This document shows, in pieces, positions 8,506 through 16,215 of a stretch of 62,404 bases of DNA. The position numbers and the translations under genes are program-made. The notes under the pieces were generated by a model. It was not told the origin of the DNA. It saw nothing but the letters and a program-made list of their open reading frames with translations, and did not search any database. Each line of letters starts with the position of its first letter. Position 1 is the stretch's first letter. This DNA is from DATCRE01 sp964235605 (GTDB taxonomy: Bacteria; Bacteroidota; Bacteroidia; Cytophagales; Cyclobacteriaceae): positions 1 through 62,404 of the forward strand of contig CAXSCR010000021.1 of NCBI GenBank assembly GCA_964235605.1, read 5' to 3'.

Positions 8506-10068
8506 ATGGGAGTTCAAGTAAAAGTACCCACAGTCGGCGAATCTATTACAGAAGTGACGATTGCTAACTGGCTAAAAAAAGACGGCGACACAGTTCAACT
8601 CGATGAAGTAATAGCTGAATTAGAATCAGATAAAGCCACGTTTGAACTTACTGCTCAAAATGCAGGCGTTCTAAAAATTTTAAAACAACAAGGCGAGGTT
8701 GTACCCATTGGAGAAGCAATTTGCGAGATCAACGAGTCTGGTCAGGCCGCACCAGCAAAGACTGAGGCTAAGCCTCAAACTGCCGCGCCTGCAGCTGCAG
8801 CGCCTGCGCCTGTTGCTAGTGCCGCACCTAAAACAACGGGTGGTGTAAAAGAAATGAAAGTGCCTGCTGTTGGCGAATCAATTACTGAAGTAACTATTTC
8901 AACATGGTTGAAAAAAGATGGTGACTTTGTACAGATTGACGATATCATCGCTGAAGTTGAATCTGATAAAGCAACTTTTGAATTACCAGCGGAAGCCACG
9001 GGGTTACTTAGAATTGTAGCGAAAGAAAAAGATACGTTGCCTATCGGTGGAATGATTTGTAAAATTGAAATTGCCGAAGGTGCACCTGCACCTGCAACTT
9101 CAAAACCTGCTGAAGCTGCCGCTACGTCTTCCAACGGATCTGGTTCTAATGGCTCTGGAGATAAAACTTATGCGGCTGGGCATCCATCACCAGCAGCGGC
9201 AAAAATATTAGATGAGAAAGGAATAGCTGCTAATCAAGTTGAAGGTTCTGGCGTTGCTGGAAGAATTACAAAAGATGATGCCGCCAAAGCACAATCGGCT
9301 CCAGCAAAACCTGCAGACAAAAAACCTCAAACTCCTTCGGGACCTCCCGTAATTGCATCAGGCGTAGGTCGCAATGTGCGTAATGAAAAAATGACTTCGT
9401 TACGTAAAACAATTGCTAAGCGATTGGTTGCTGTAAAAAATGAAACAGCCATGCTCACTACATTTAATGAGGTGGATATGAAGCCTGTAATGGAGCTTCG
9501 TTCAAAATATAAAGATCAGTTTAAAGAAAAATATGGTGTAGGTCTTGGCTTCATGTCGTTCTTCACTAAAGCTGTTTGTGAAGCATTGAAAGAATTCCCT
9601 GCTGTGAATGCATCTATAAGTGGTGATGAAATAATCTATCATGATTACTGTGATGTATCAATTGCTGTATCTACACCACGTGGATTAGTTGTACCTGTTA
9701 TTCGAAATGCGGAAGCGCTTACGTTTAATCAAATTGAAAGTGAAGTTGTTCGCTTAGCAACAAAAGGTCGTGATGGAAAACTTTCTATTGAAGAGATGAC
9801 GGGTGGAACATTCTCGATCACCAATGGTGGTGTTTTTGGATCCATGCTTTCTACACCTATTCTCAATCCACCACAGTCTGCTATTCTCGGTATGCATAAT
9901 ATTATTGAGAGACCAATAGTTAAGAATGGTGAAATTGTTATCCGTCCTATCATGTACTTAGCGCTTTCATATGATCACCGTATCGTTGATGGTCGTGAGT
10001 CTGTAAGTTTCCTTGTACGTGTTAAAGAAATGTTAGAAGATCCAGGCAGATTGATCTTAGGTGTTTAA
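8506..10068 (+). CDS. sucB: Dihydrolipoyllysine succinyltransferase (E2 of 2-oxoglutarate dehydrogenase), two lipoyl domains
   Basis: E2 forms the core of the complex, carrying the succinyl group on lipoyl-lysine and transferring it to CoA. The 520-residue protein has two near-identical lipoyl domains (lysines in ESDKATFE at about residues 43 and 155). These are separated by Ala/Pro/Thr-rich hinges. A peripheral subunit-binding domain (SPAAAKILDEKGI ... GVAGRITKDD, about 225-260) and the catalytic domain with DHRIVDGRE (about 490) follow. E2o proteins of proteobacteria usually have one lipoyl domain, so the second is notable. Its place directly after odhA argues for the succinyl and not the acetyl enzyme. 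Confidence 0.94.
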   Translation: MGVQVKVPTVGESITEVTIANWLKKDGDTVQLDEVIAELESDKATFELTAQNAGVLKILKQQGEVVPIGEAICEINESGQAAPAKTEAKPQTAAPAAAAPAPVASAAPKTTGGVKEMKVPAVGESITEVTISTWLKKDGDFVQIDDIIAEVESDKATFELPAEATGLLRIVAKEKDTLPIGGMICKIEIAEGAPAPATSKPAEAAATSSNGSGSNGSGDKTYAAGHPSPAAAKILDEKGIAANQVEGSGVAGRITKDDAAKAQSAPAKPADKKPQTPSGPPVIASGVGRNVRNEKMTSLRKTIAKRLVAVKNETAMLTTFNEVDMKPVMELRSKYKDQFKEKYGVGLGFMSFFTKAVCEALKEFPAVNASISGDEIIYHDYCDVSIAVSTPRGLVVPVIRNAEALTFNQIESEVVRLATKGRDGKLSIEEMTGGTFSITNGGVFGSMLSTPILNPPQSAILGMHNIIERPIVKNGEIVIRPIMYLALSYDHRIVDGRESVSFLVRVKEMLEDPGRLILGV

Positions 10069-10083
10069 TCAATTAACGGGCTA

Positions 10084-11058
10084 ATGACCTATCCGAAAAA
10101 ACTTCTAATTATTATCCTCTGCTACATGGCAGTATGTTCATGTAAAAGTGATGATCCCAGTCAGTCTATTCCTGAATTGGATTTTCGTCAGGAGATGCGG
10201 TTGTTTGTTCAGGATATTAGCACGTATGCCAAAGCCATAAAAAATGATTTTCTAATTATTCCGCAGAATGGACAAGAAATACTTGTCGTAGAGGGTCAGC
10301 CTGCAGGCACTGTATCATCTGCATATATAAACGCAATTGATGGTGTTGGCCGTGAGGATTTATTCTACGGATATACAGGGGATGATATAGCAACACCCAA
10401 CGAGGATCGTGATTTTCTGCTAGGTATTTCTGATGTTGCTAAAGATAATGGAAAGGTAGTACTGGTTACAGACTATTGCTCGACGCAATCCAAGATGGAT
10501 GATTCGTATGTAAAGAATCAAAATAAAGGTTACATTTCCTTTGCTGCAGATCATCGTGAACTAGATAATATTCCTACTTATCCTTCCTCAATTAATAATG
10601 TAAATAGTAACAACATTACTTCTTTAAATGAAGTGAAGAATTTTCTGTATCTAATTAACTCAGCGGCGTATCCAAATAAGCAATCATTTCTAGAAGCGAT
10701 ACAAGCAACGAATTATGATCTTGTATTAATCGACTTATTTTTTAACGACGAACAATTATCAATTTCTGATATTAAATCCCTTAAAACAAAATTAAATGGC
10801 GGCAGTCGGTTGGTGATTTGTTATATGAGCATCGGCGAATCAGAAGATTACAGATATTACTGGGCAGGTTTAAACAAAGATTTGAATTATAGAGCGAATC
10901 CAGACTGGCCTGGAAATTATGCTGTGAGATATTGGGAACCGGCATGGAAAGAAATCATTTACGGCAATGATCAATCATATACCAAGAAAATTTTAGATGT
11001 AGGCTTTGATGGTGTTTACTTAGATATCATAGAGGCTTATGAATATTTTGAATATTAA
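10084..11058 (+). CDS. GH114-like (endo-alpha-1,4-polygalactosaminidase family) lipoprotein
   Basis: The N-terminus is a lipoprotein signal with lipobox AVCSC (Cys at about residue 20), so the mature protein should be membrane-anchored. The rest resembles the TM1410/GH114 TIM-barrel family. Matching parts are DLVLIDLFFN, then LVICYMSIGESEDYRYYW, NPDWPGNYAVRYWEPAWKEIIYG and the near-terminal GFDGVYLDIIEAYEYF with acidic residues typical of the barrel. Family members act on polygalactosamine, an exopolysaccharide component, but the activity here is inferred only. It lies 15 bp after sucB and 9 bp before lpd on the same strand, so it is probably co-transcribed with the dehydrogenase. No metabolic link is obvious. 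It is a candidate for a recent insertion into the operon. Confidence 0.75.
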   Translation: MTYPKKLLIIILCYMAVCSCKSDDPSQSIPELDFRQEMRLFVQDISTYAKAIKNDFLIIPQNGQEILVVEGQPAGTVSSAYINAIDGVGREDLFYGYTGDDIATPNEDRDFLLGISDVAKDNGKVVLVTDYCSTQSKMDDSYVKNQNKGYISFAADHRELDNIPTYPSSINNVNSNNITSLNEVKNFLYLINSAAYPNKQSFLEAIQATNYDLVLIDLFFNDEQLSISDIKSLKTKLNGGSRLVICYMSIGESEDYRYYWAGLNKDLNYRANPDWPGNYAVRYWEPAWKEIIYGNDQSYTKKILDVGFDGVYLDIIEAYEYFEY

Positions 11059-11067
11059 AATTACTTT

Positions 11068-12468
11068 ATGCAATACAACGTCACAGTTATAGGTTCTGGT
11101 CCGGGTGGTTATGTAGCAGCTATTCGTGCCGCACAATTGGGATTCAAAACAGCCATCATTGAAAAGTATGATAACCTAGGTGGAACCTGTTTAAATGTTG
11201 GTTGCATTCCTTCTAAAGCGTTGCTTGATTCTTCCGAGCATTTCGTTAATGCAAAGAATCACTTTCAACAACATGGAATAGAAATACCAGCGCCTAAAGT
11301 TAACTTCGGACAGATGATTAAAAGAAAGGGCGATGTTGTAAAGGCCAATGTTGATGGCATTGCATACCTAATGAAGAAAAATAAAATTGACGTTCATAAA
11401 GGTGTTGGGTCTTTTGTAGACAAAAACACAATAAAGATAACTTCGAATGATGGAAAGGAAACAACCATCACATCAGATAAAATTATTATTGCTACAGGTT
11501 CAAAACCCACACCACTTCCTTTTGCACCTTTCGATAAAAAGAGAATAATTTCAAGCACGGAAGCTTTGGAATTAAAAGAAATACCTAAACATCTCATCGT
11601 AATTGGTGGTGGTGTTATTGGGATGGAGTTAGGGTCTGTCTACGCACGTATTGGAGCTAAAGTAACAGTGGTAGAATTTCTTGACAGCTTGATTCCTACT
11701 ATGGATGCAGGTCTTGGGAAGGAATTATTAAAAGTTACAAAGAAGCTAGGCATAGACTTTTTCTTAGGTCATAAAGTTACGGGTGTTGAGAATAAGGGTA
11801 ATGAAGTAATTGTAAAAGCAGAGCCTAAGAATGGTGGCCCAGCTATAGAATTAAAAGGTGATTATTGCTTAGTGAGTATCGGTCGCCGGCCTTATACTGA
11901 TGGTTTAGGTTTAGATAAAGTCGGTATTGAAGTTGTTAAAGGCCAGATACAAGTTGATGATCATTTAAAAACAAAGGTTGATAACATCTATGCTATCGGC
12001 GATGTTGTACGTGGCGCTATGCTTGCTCATAAAGCTGAAGAAGAAGGTGTACTTGTAGCAGAACAACTTGCTGGACAGAAACCGCATATAAATTATAATT
12101 TAATTCCAGGCGTAGTTTACACATGGCCTGAAGTAGCAAGTGTAGGTCAAACTGAAGAACAACTTAAGCAAGCAGGCCGCGCTTATAAAACCGGAAGTTT
12201 TCCTTATAAAGCATTGGGTCGCGCAAGAGCGAGCATGGATACCGATGGCTTTGTAAAAATATTAGCCGACAAAGAAACGGATGAAATTATTGGTGTACAC
12301 ATTATAGGTGCACGTGCAGCAGATATGATTGCCGCCGCCGTTACAGCAATGGAATTCCGTGCTTCCGCAGAAGACATAGCAAGAATTTCTCACGCACATC
12401 CTACATACATGGAAGCGGTAAAAGAAGCATGTATGGCTGCGACTGCGAATAGGCCAATACATTTGTAG
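11068..12468 (+). CDS. lpd: Dihydrolipoyl dehydrogenase (E3), first copy
   Basis: E3 reoxidises the dihydrolipoyl arm of E2 using FAD and NAD+. The 466-residue protein has the N-terminal FAD fold VIGSGPGGYVAAIRAAQ, the redox-active disulfide GGTCLNVGCIPSK (Cys41 and Cys46), and the NAD fold VIGGGVIGMELGSV. It also has the second FAD motif YAIGDVVRGAMLAHKAEEEG and the C-terminal His-Glu pair in HAHPTYMEAVKEA. It ends the odhA-sucB unit and so most likely serves 2-oxoglutarate dehydrogenase. A second, divergent copy lies at 48111. The long repeat block starts right after its stop codon. Confidence 0.96.
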   Translation: MQYNVTVIGSGPGGYVAAIRAAQLGFKTAIIEKYDNLGGTCLNVGCIPSKALLDSSEHFVNAKNHFQQHGIEIPAPKVNFGQMIKRKGDVVKANVDGIAYLMKKNKIDVHKGVGSFVDKNTIKITSNDGKETTITSDKIIIATGSKPTPLPFAPFDKKRIISSTEALELKEIPKHLIVIGGGVIGMELGSVYARIGAKVTVVEFLDSLIPTMDAGLGKELLKVTKKLGIDFFLGHKVTGVENKGNEVIVKAEPKNGGPAIELKGDYCLVSIGRRPYTDGLGLDKVGIEVVKGQIQVDDHLKTKVDNIYAIGDVVRGAMLAHKAEEEGVLVAEQLAGQKPHINYNLIPGVVYTWPEVASVGQTEEQLKQAGRAYKTGSFPYKALGRARASMDTDGFVKILADKETDEIIGVHIIGARAADMIAAAVTAMEFRASAEDIARISHAHPTYMEAVKEACMAATANRPIHL

Positions 12469-13552
12469 AAAGAGCTGCTAGTTGCTAGCTGCGAGCTTCT
12501 AGCTCGTGCGGTTGATGTTTAACGTTCTCTTCTTGAAGAATGTAGGTAAAGGCATCTGGCATTAGCTGGCCGTACAATCATGTTTAAGTGAATCCATCTC
12601 GAAGCTAGAAGCTCGTTTAAAATAGTTGCTAGTTGCTAGCTGTGAGCTGCTAGCTCGTGCAGTTGATGTTTAACGTTCTCTTCTTGAAGAATGTAGGTAA
12701 AGGCATCTGGCATTAGCTGGCCGTACAATCATGTTTAAGTGAATCCATCTCGAAGCTAGAAGCTCGTTTAAAATAGTTGCTAGTTGCTAGCTGTGAGCTG
12801 CTAGCTCGTGCAGTTGACGTTTAACGTTTTCTTCCTGTAGGTAGAGGCTTCTGGCACTTGTAGGCTGTATTCAGGTTTAAGCGAATCCATCTCGAAGCTC
12901 AAGGCTCATAACTCAAAGCTATTTTAAAATAGCTGCTAGTTGCTAGCTGTGAGCTACTAGCTCGTACGGTTGATGTTTAACGTTCTCTTCTTGTAGGTAG
13001 GTAGAGGCTTCGGGCACTTGTAGGCTGTATATTCAGGTTTAAGCGAATCTATCTCGCAGCTCAAGGCTCATAACTCAAAGCTATTTAAAATAGTTGCNNN
13101 NNNNNNNNNNNNNNNNNNNNNNNNNNNNNNNNNNNNNNNNNNNNNNNNNNNNNNNNNNNNNNNNNNNNNNNNNNNNNNNNNNNNNNNNNNNNNNNNNGCG
13201 AATCTATCTCGCAGCTCAAGGCTCATAACTCAAAGCTATTTAAAATAGTTGCGAGTTGCTAGCTGTGAGCTTCTAGCTCGTACGGTTGATGTTTAACGTT
13301 CTCTTCTTGTAGGTAGGTAGAGGCTTCGGGCACTTGTAGGCTGTATATTCAGGTTTAAGCGAATCTATCTCGCAGCTCAAGGCTCATAACTCAAAGCTAT
13401 TTAAAATAGTTGCTAGCTGTGAGCTCCTAGCTCGTGCAGTTAATGTTTCACGTTTTCTTCTTGTAGGTAAAGGCTTCTGGCATTAGCTGGCTGTATTCAG
13501 GTTTGCGCGAATCCATCTCGCAACTCAAGGCTCATAACTCAAAGCTATTTAA
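12469..13552. repeat. Tandem array of about 154-bp imperfect repeats
   Basis: Copies can be anchored on the word GTTGATGTTTAACG or close variants at 12511, 12662, 12813, 12969, 13285 and 13439. Spacing is 151, 151 and 156, then 316 across the assembly gap, then 154. Each unit contains a small hairpin (GAGCT-nnn-AGCTC inside TGCTAGCTGTGAGCT...), a stretch ending GAATCCATCTCG, and AACTCAAAGCTATTTAAAATAG. The first three copies carry a GAAGAATGTAGGTAAAGGC version; later ones a GTAGGTAGGTAGAGGC version. No open frame is shared by the copies. The array runs from the lpd stop into the stop codon of the convergent DUF4105 gene. Confidence 0.9.
13098..13197. other. Assembly gap of 100 N
   Basis: Exactly 100 N lie inside the tandem repeat, the usual placeholder for a gap of unknown size. 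The true copy number of the repeat is therefore unknown. Confidence 0.99.
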
Positions 13553-14730
13553 ATTTTTCCCCATACAACTTTTCTTAAGCGGTATTGGGTAAATGAGCGT
13601 ATAGCTAGGGCTAAAACAATTGGTATCAGAGAATTATTTAGTTGCTGTGGAAGCATTGGCCAGCTGATCAATAATAGACTTGTGATGATCATGACGATTA
13701 AAAAATATTGCTGGAGCCATTTGGGTTGTTTTGTAAAAGCAACAACTGCTATGACATGTGTTGGTAAAGCCCAGAGCACATTAAGATTATTTGCCGAAGC
13801 ATGATGGTCGGTTGCAAACCACAGAAAGCATAGCAGAAAGCCAACCAATCCAACTATTAAAAACAAAAAGGTATCAAACCAGATTGATAATTTTCTGTTT
13901 CGGAAATCATAGATGCTTAGGGCAATAGCTAATATAGCTATTAAAGAAAAAATATATAGGGGATGGATTGGGCCGCTAGGTAAATCTTCAGCACCAGATT
14001 CATAAACAGCGATTGTCTCTTTTACAAGAGGAACGCTTACACCATTTTGTTTTATGGTGGTGTGATCGAAACCTGATTCAATGTAATCAGGTAAGAACAT
14101 ATATTCATAAGGCGTTGCTTTTTTGTCTATGGGCAAGCCCAATCCGATATCAATACCAAGATCGCCCCAAGGCTGATACTGCAAATAGATATCAGTGAGT
14201 TCACGTATTGTGTAATCTGTTTTAATATAAGAACCATCGAATTTTACCTCTGCTCCAAAAACCGTGTCGATAACATCTCTGATTTTGGTTGCGCAGTTAT
14301 TGTAAAAATAATCATATCGATAATTCTCATTTTCAGGAAGTGAGTTCCATTGTAGGTAATCGTATATTTTTTGTTTCTGCTTCTGCGTAAGGTTAAGCAC
14401 TTGCTCGTGTATGTAACGATTATGTGATATGTAGTGATTCTTGAATTGTTGATAGCTATGTACACCCAGTTTGTAGTACAGATATCCTCTTGCAAAGTTT
14501 AAATAGAAGTTAGGTTGATTGAAATCGAAAATGCCATAGTTATAAGCTTCATCCATTCCTTGAGTGGCGTCATACACGCGGAAGGCGCTATGACCAAAAG
14601 CTGAGTATAGTTCACCTTGGTAAGGGCCGCAGGTAATAGCAGAAATATGTGCCTGCTCCGAAAGTTTAATTTTTTGCGAGAACCCGCAGAAACCGCAAAG
14701 AATAAACAGAAAAGCTATTAATTTTCTCAT
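13549..14730 (-). CDS. DUF4105 (Lnb N-terminal-like) membrane protein
   Basis: The start at 14730 gives MRKLIAFLFILCGFCGFSQ, a clean signal peptide; an upstream ATG at 14766 would add twelve residues and spoil it. Residues 20-230 match the DUF4105 family: ITCGPYQGELYSAFGHSAFRVYD, YNYGIFDFNQPNFYLNFARG and the YDYFYNNCATKIRD motif. Its conserved His, Cys and Asn suggest a papain-like/NlpC-related fold. About five transmembrane helices follow (residues 255-395). The family is common in Bacteroidota; its biochemical role is not established. It is divergent from the radical SAM gene, with 73 bp between the two starts. Confidence 0.8.
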   Translation of the reverse strand: MRKLIAFLFILCGFCGFSQKIKLSEQAHISAITCGPYQGELYSAFGHSAFRVYDATQGMDEAYNYGIFDFNQPNFYLNFARGYLYYKLGVHSYQQFKNHYISHNRYIHEQVLNLTQKQKQKIYDYLQWNSLPENENYRYDYFYNNCATKIRDVIDTVFGAEVKFDGSYIKTDYTIRELTDIYLQYQPWGDLGIDIGLGLPIDKKATPYEYMFLPDYIESGFDHTTIKQNGVSVPLVKETIAVYESGAEDLPSGPIHPLYIFSLIAILAIALSIYDFRNRKLSIWFDTFLFLIVGLVGFLLCFLWFATDHHASANNLNVLWALPTHVIAVVAFTKQPKWLQQYFLIVMIITSLLLISWPMLPQQLNNSLIPIVLALAIRSFTQYRLRKVVWGKI

Positions 14731-14803
14731 GACAATGACCATATAATCCGCCGAATATAAGTACAAAGTATTATTTCAGGGAAAGTTTTAGAGGTTATCT
14801 TGC

Positions 14804-15829
14804 ATGATGATCGGTGGATTATCAGATATGTTTAATATGGCCTCGAAGCTTAGCTTTCGTAGGGCTTTAAACAGTTCTGCTATTTTATCGAGTTATAATT
14901 ATTCTCGTGTAAGTGGGCGCCCAACAATTAAAGGGTTGCCTGTTAGCATTTCAATTGAACCGACTACCTCTTGCAATTTACGCTGTCCTGAATGCCCTAG
15001 TGGGTTGCGATCTTTTACTAGGCCTATCGGGATGTTAGGATCAAGTTTGTTTAAAGATACCATTGATCAACTTGCGCGAACCCTTAATTATTTAACATTC
15101 TATTTTCAAGGCGAACCCTATTTAAATCCACAGTTCCTTGAGATGGTTAGTTACGCTTCCCGTAAGGGTATTTATACCTCAACTTCTACGAATGCCCATT
15201 TTCTTAATGACGAGGCCGCGCGTAACACCGTAGAGTCTGGATTGGATAGATTGATTATTTCTATAGATGGCACAACGCAAGAAATTTATAAGTCTTACCG
15301 TATTGGCGGACAGGTTGAAAAAGTTATTGAAGGAACAAAAAACGTTGTTGCTTGGAAAAGAAAATTGAAATCTACTAAGCCACATGTTGTATTTCAATTC
15401 CTGGTAGTGAAACCCAATGAACACCAGATATCCGATGTTTATAAATTGGCAAAAGAACTTGGTGTTGATCAGGTGGTATTGAAGACGGCACAGATCTATG
15501 ATTATAAAAACGGTTCGGATTTAATTCCGTTGCAAGAGCGATATGCACGCTATAAGAAGAAATCAGATGGCACGTATGATATAAAAAACAAATTGCTAAA
15601 TCATTGCTGGAAGATGTGGCACAGCTGTGTGATTACATGGGATGGCAAAGTTGTGCCTTGCTGCTTTGATAAAGATGCACACTTTGTTCTTGGAGATCTT
15701 AACAAGAATTCTTTTGAAGAGATCTGGTACGGCGCTAAGTATAATGAGTTTAGAAAATCCTTGCTTCGTTCGAGAAGTGAAATTGAAATTTGTAAGAACT
15801 GTTCAGAGGGAACGAAGGTATGGGGATAA
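14804..15829 (+). CDS. Radical SAM/SPASM domain protein
   Basis: The protein is 341 residues. SCNLRCPEC holds the CxxxCxxC that ligates the SAM-cleaving 4Fe-4S cluster (Cys57, 61, 64). TFYFQGEPYLNP, STSTNAHFL and LIISIDGTTQEIYKSYR follow the classical radical SAM barrel order. The C-terminal SPASM part has CWKMWHSCVITWDGKVVPCCFDKD and ICKNC, giving ligands for auxiliary clusters. Such proteins modify peptides or small molecules. There is no precursor peptide or partner gene next to it, so the substrate cannot be named. ATG at 14804 and 14807 are both possible starts. Confidence 0.88.
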   Translation: MMIGGLSDMFNMASKLSFRRALNSSAILSSYNYSRVSGRPTIKGLPVSISIEPTTSCNLRCPECPSGLRSFTRPIGMLGSSLFKDTIDQLARTLNYLTFYFQGEPYLNPQFLEMVSYASRKGIYTSTSTNAHFLNDEAARNTVESGLDRLIISIDGTTQEIYKSYRIGGQVEKVIEGTKNVVAWKRKLKSTKPHVVFQFLVVKPNEHQISDVYKLAKELGVDQVVLKTAQIYDYKNGSDLIPLQERYARYKKKSDGTYDIKNKLLNHCWKMWHSCVITWDGKVVPCCFDKDAHFVLGDLNKNSFEEIWYGAKYNEFRKSLLRSRSEIEICKNCSEGTKVWG

Positions 15830-15855
15830 CTTTATTCTTACTTATAAATCCACAG

Positions 15856-16032
15856 TTACGCGCTAGTTTTATTTTTTATTTGCTCTTCTATTTTTGCGAA
15901 ATCAATAGCACCACATTTGCCACAAGAACTTGCACAGCCCGACTTTGCCTTGAAAAGACTAAGGTAGCCTAGTCTACCAATATAGAATAAGGCGCCAGAA
16001 AAAATAATTGCTATGATTAAATGCTGAAGCAT
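15856..16032 (-). CDS. Small Cys-rich membrane protein, FeoB-associated type
   Basis: A 58-codon frame reads MLQHLIIAIIFSGALFYIGR, giving one transmembrane helix, followed by a short cytosolic-type tail with GCASSCGKCGA (Cys33, 37, 40). One N-terminal helix followed by a compact Cys cluster is the pattern of the small proteins annotated as FeoB-associated Cys-rich membrane proteins, thought to help ferrous-iron uptake. No feoA or feoB is within the window, so the link to iron is by family resemblance only. It is convergent with the radical SAM gene, 27 bp away. It is short, but the hydrophobic-plus-Cys design makes chance unlikely. Confidence 0.75.
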   Translation of the reverse strand: MLQHLIIAIIFSGALFYIGRLGYLSLFKAKSGCASSCGKCGAIDFAKIEEQIKNKTSA

Positions 16033-16215
16033 AACACAAATTTATGTCAATATATCTTCCTAACGTAGCATACTGCTAAATAATTTCATGTTCGGATGCG
16101 GACATATTCGCGATGTTACGGACACCTAGATATTCAGAAGGGCCAGAAATAGGATAAGAGCGACGATTAAACACTGGCATTGATATTGATAACCCGCAGG
16201 AACAAAAGCCACATC

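Noticed and set aside
12262..12462. Minus-strand frame inside lpd rich in Cys
   Set aside because: It is the antisense shadow of the lpd C-terminal coding region.
12469..13552. CRISPR array
   Set aside because: The unit is about 154 bp and similar over its whole length. There are no short repeats separated by unique spacers and no cas genes.
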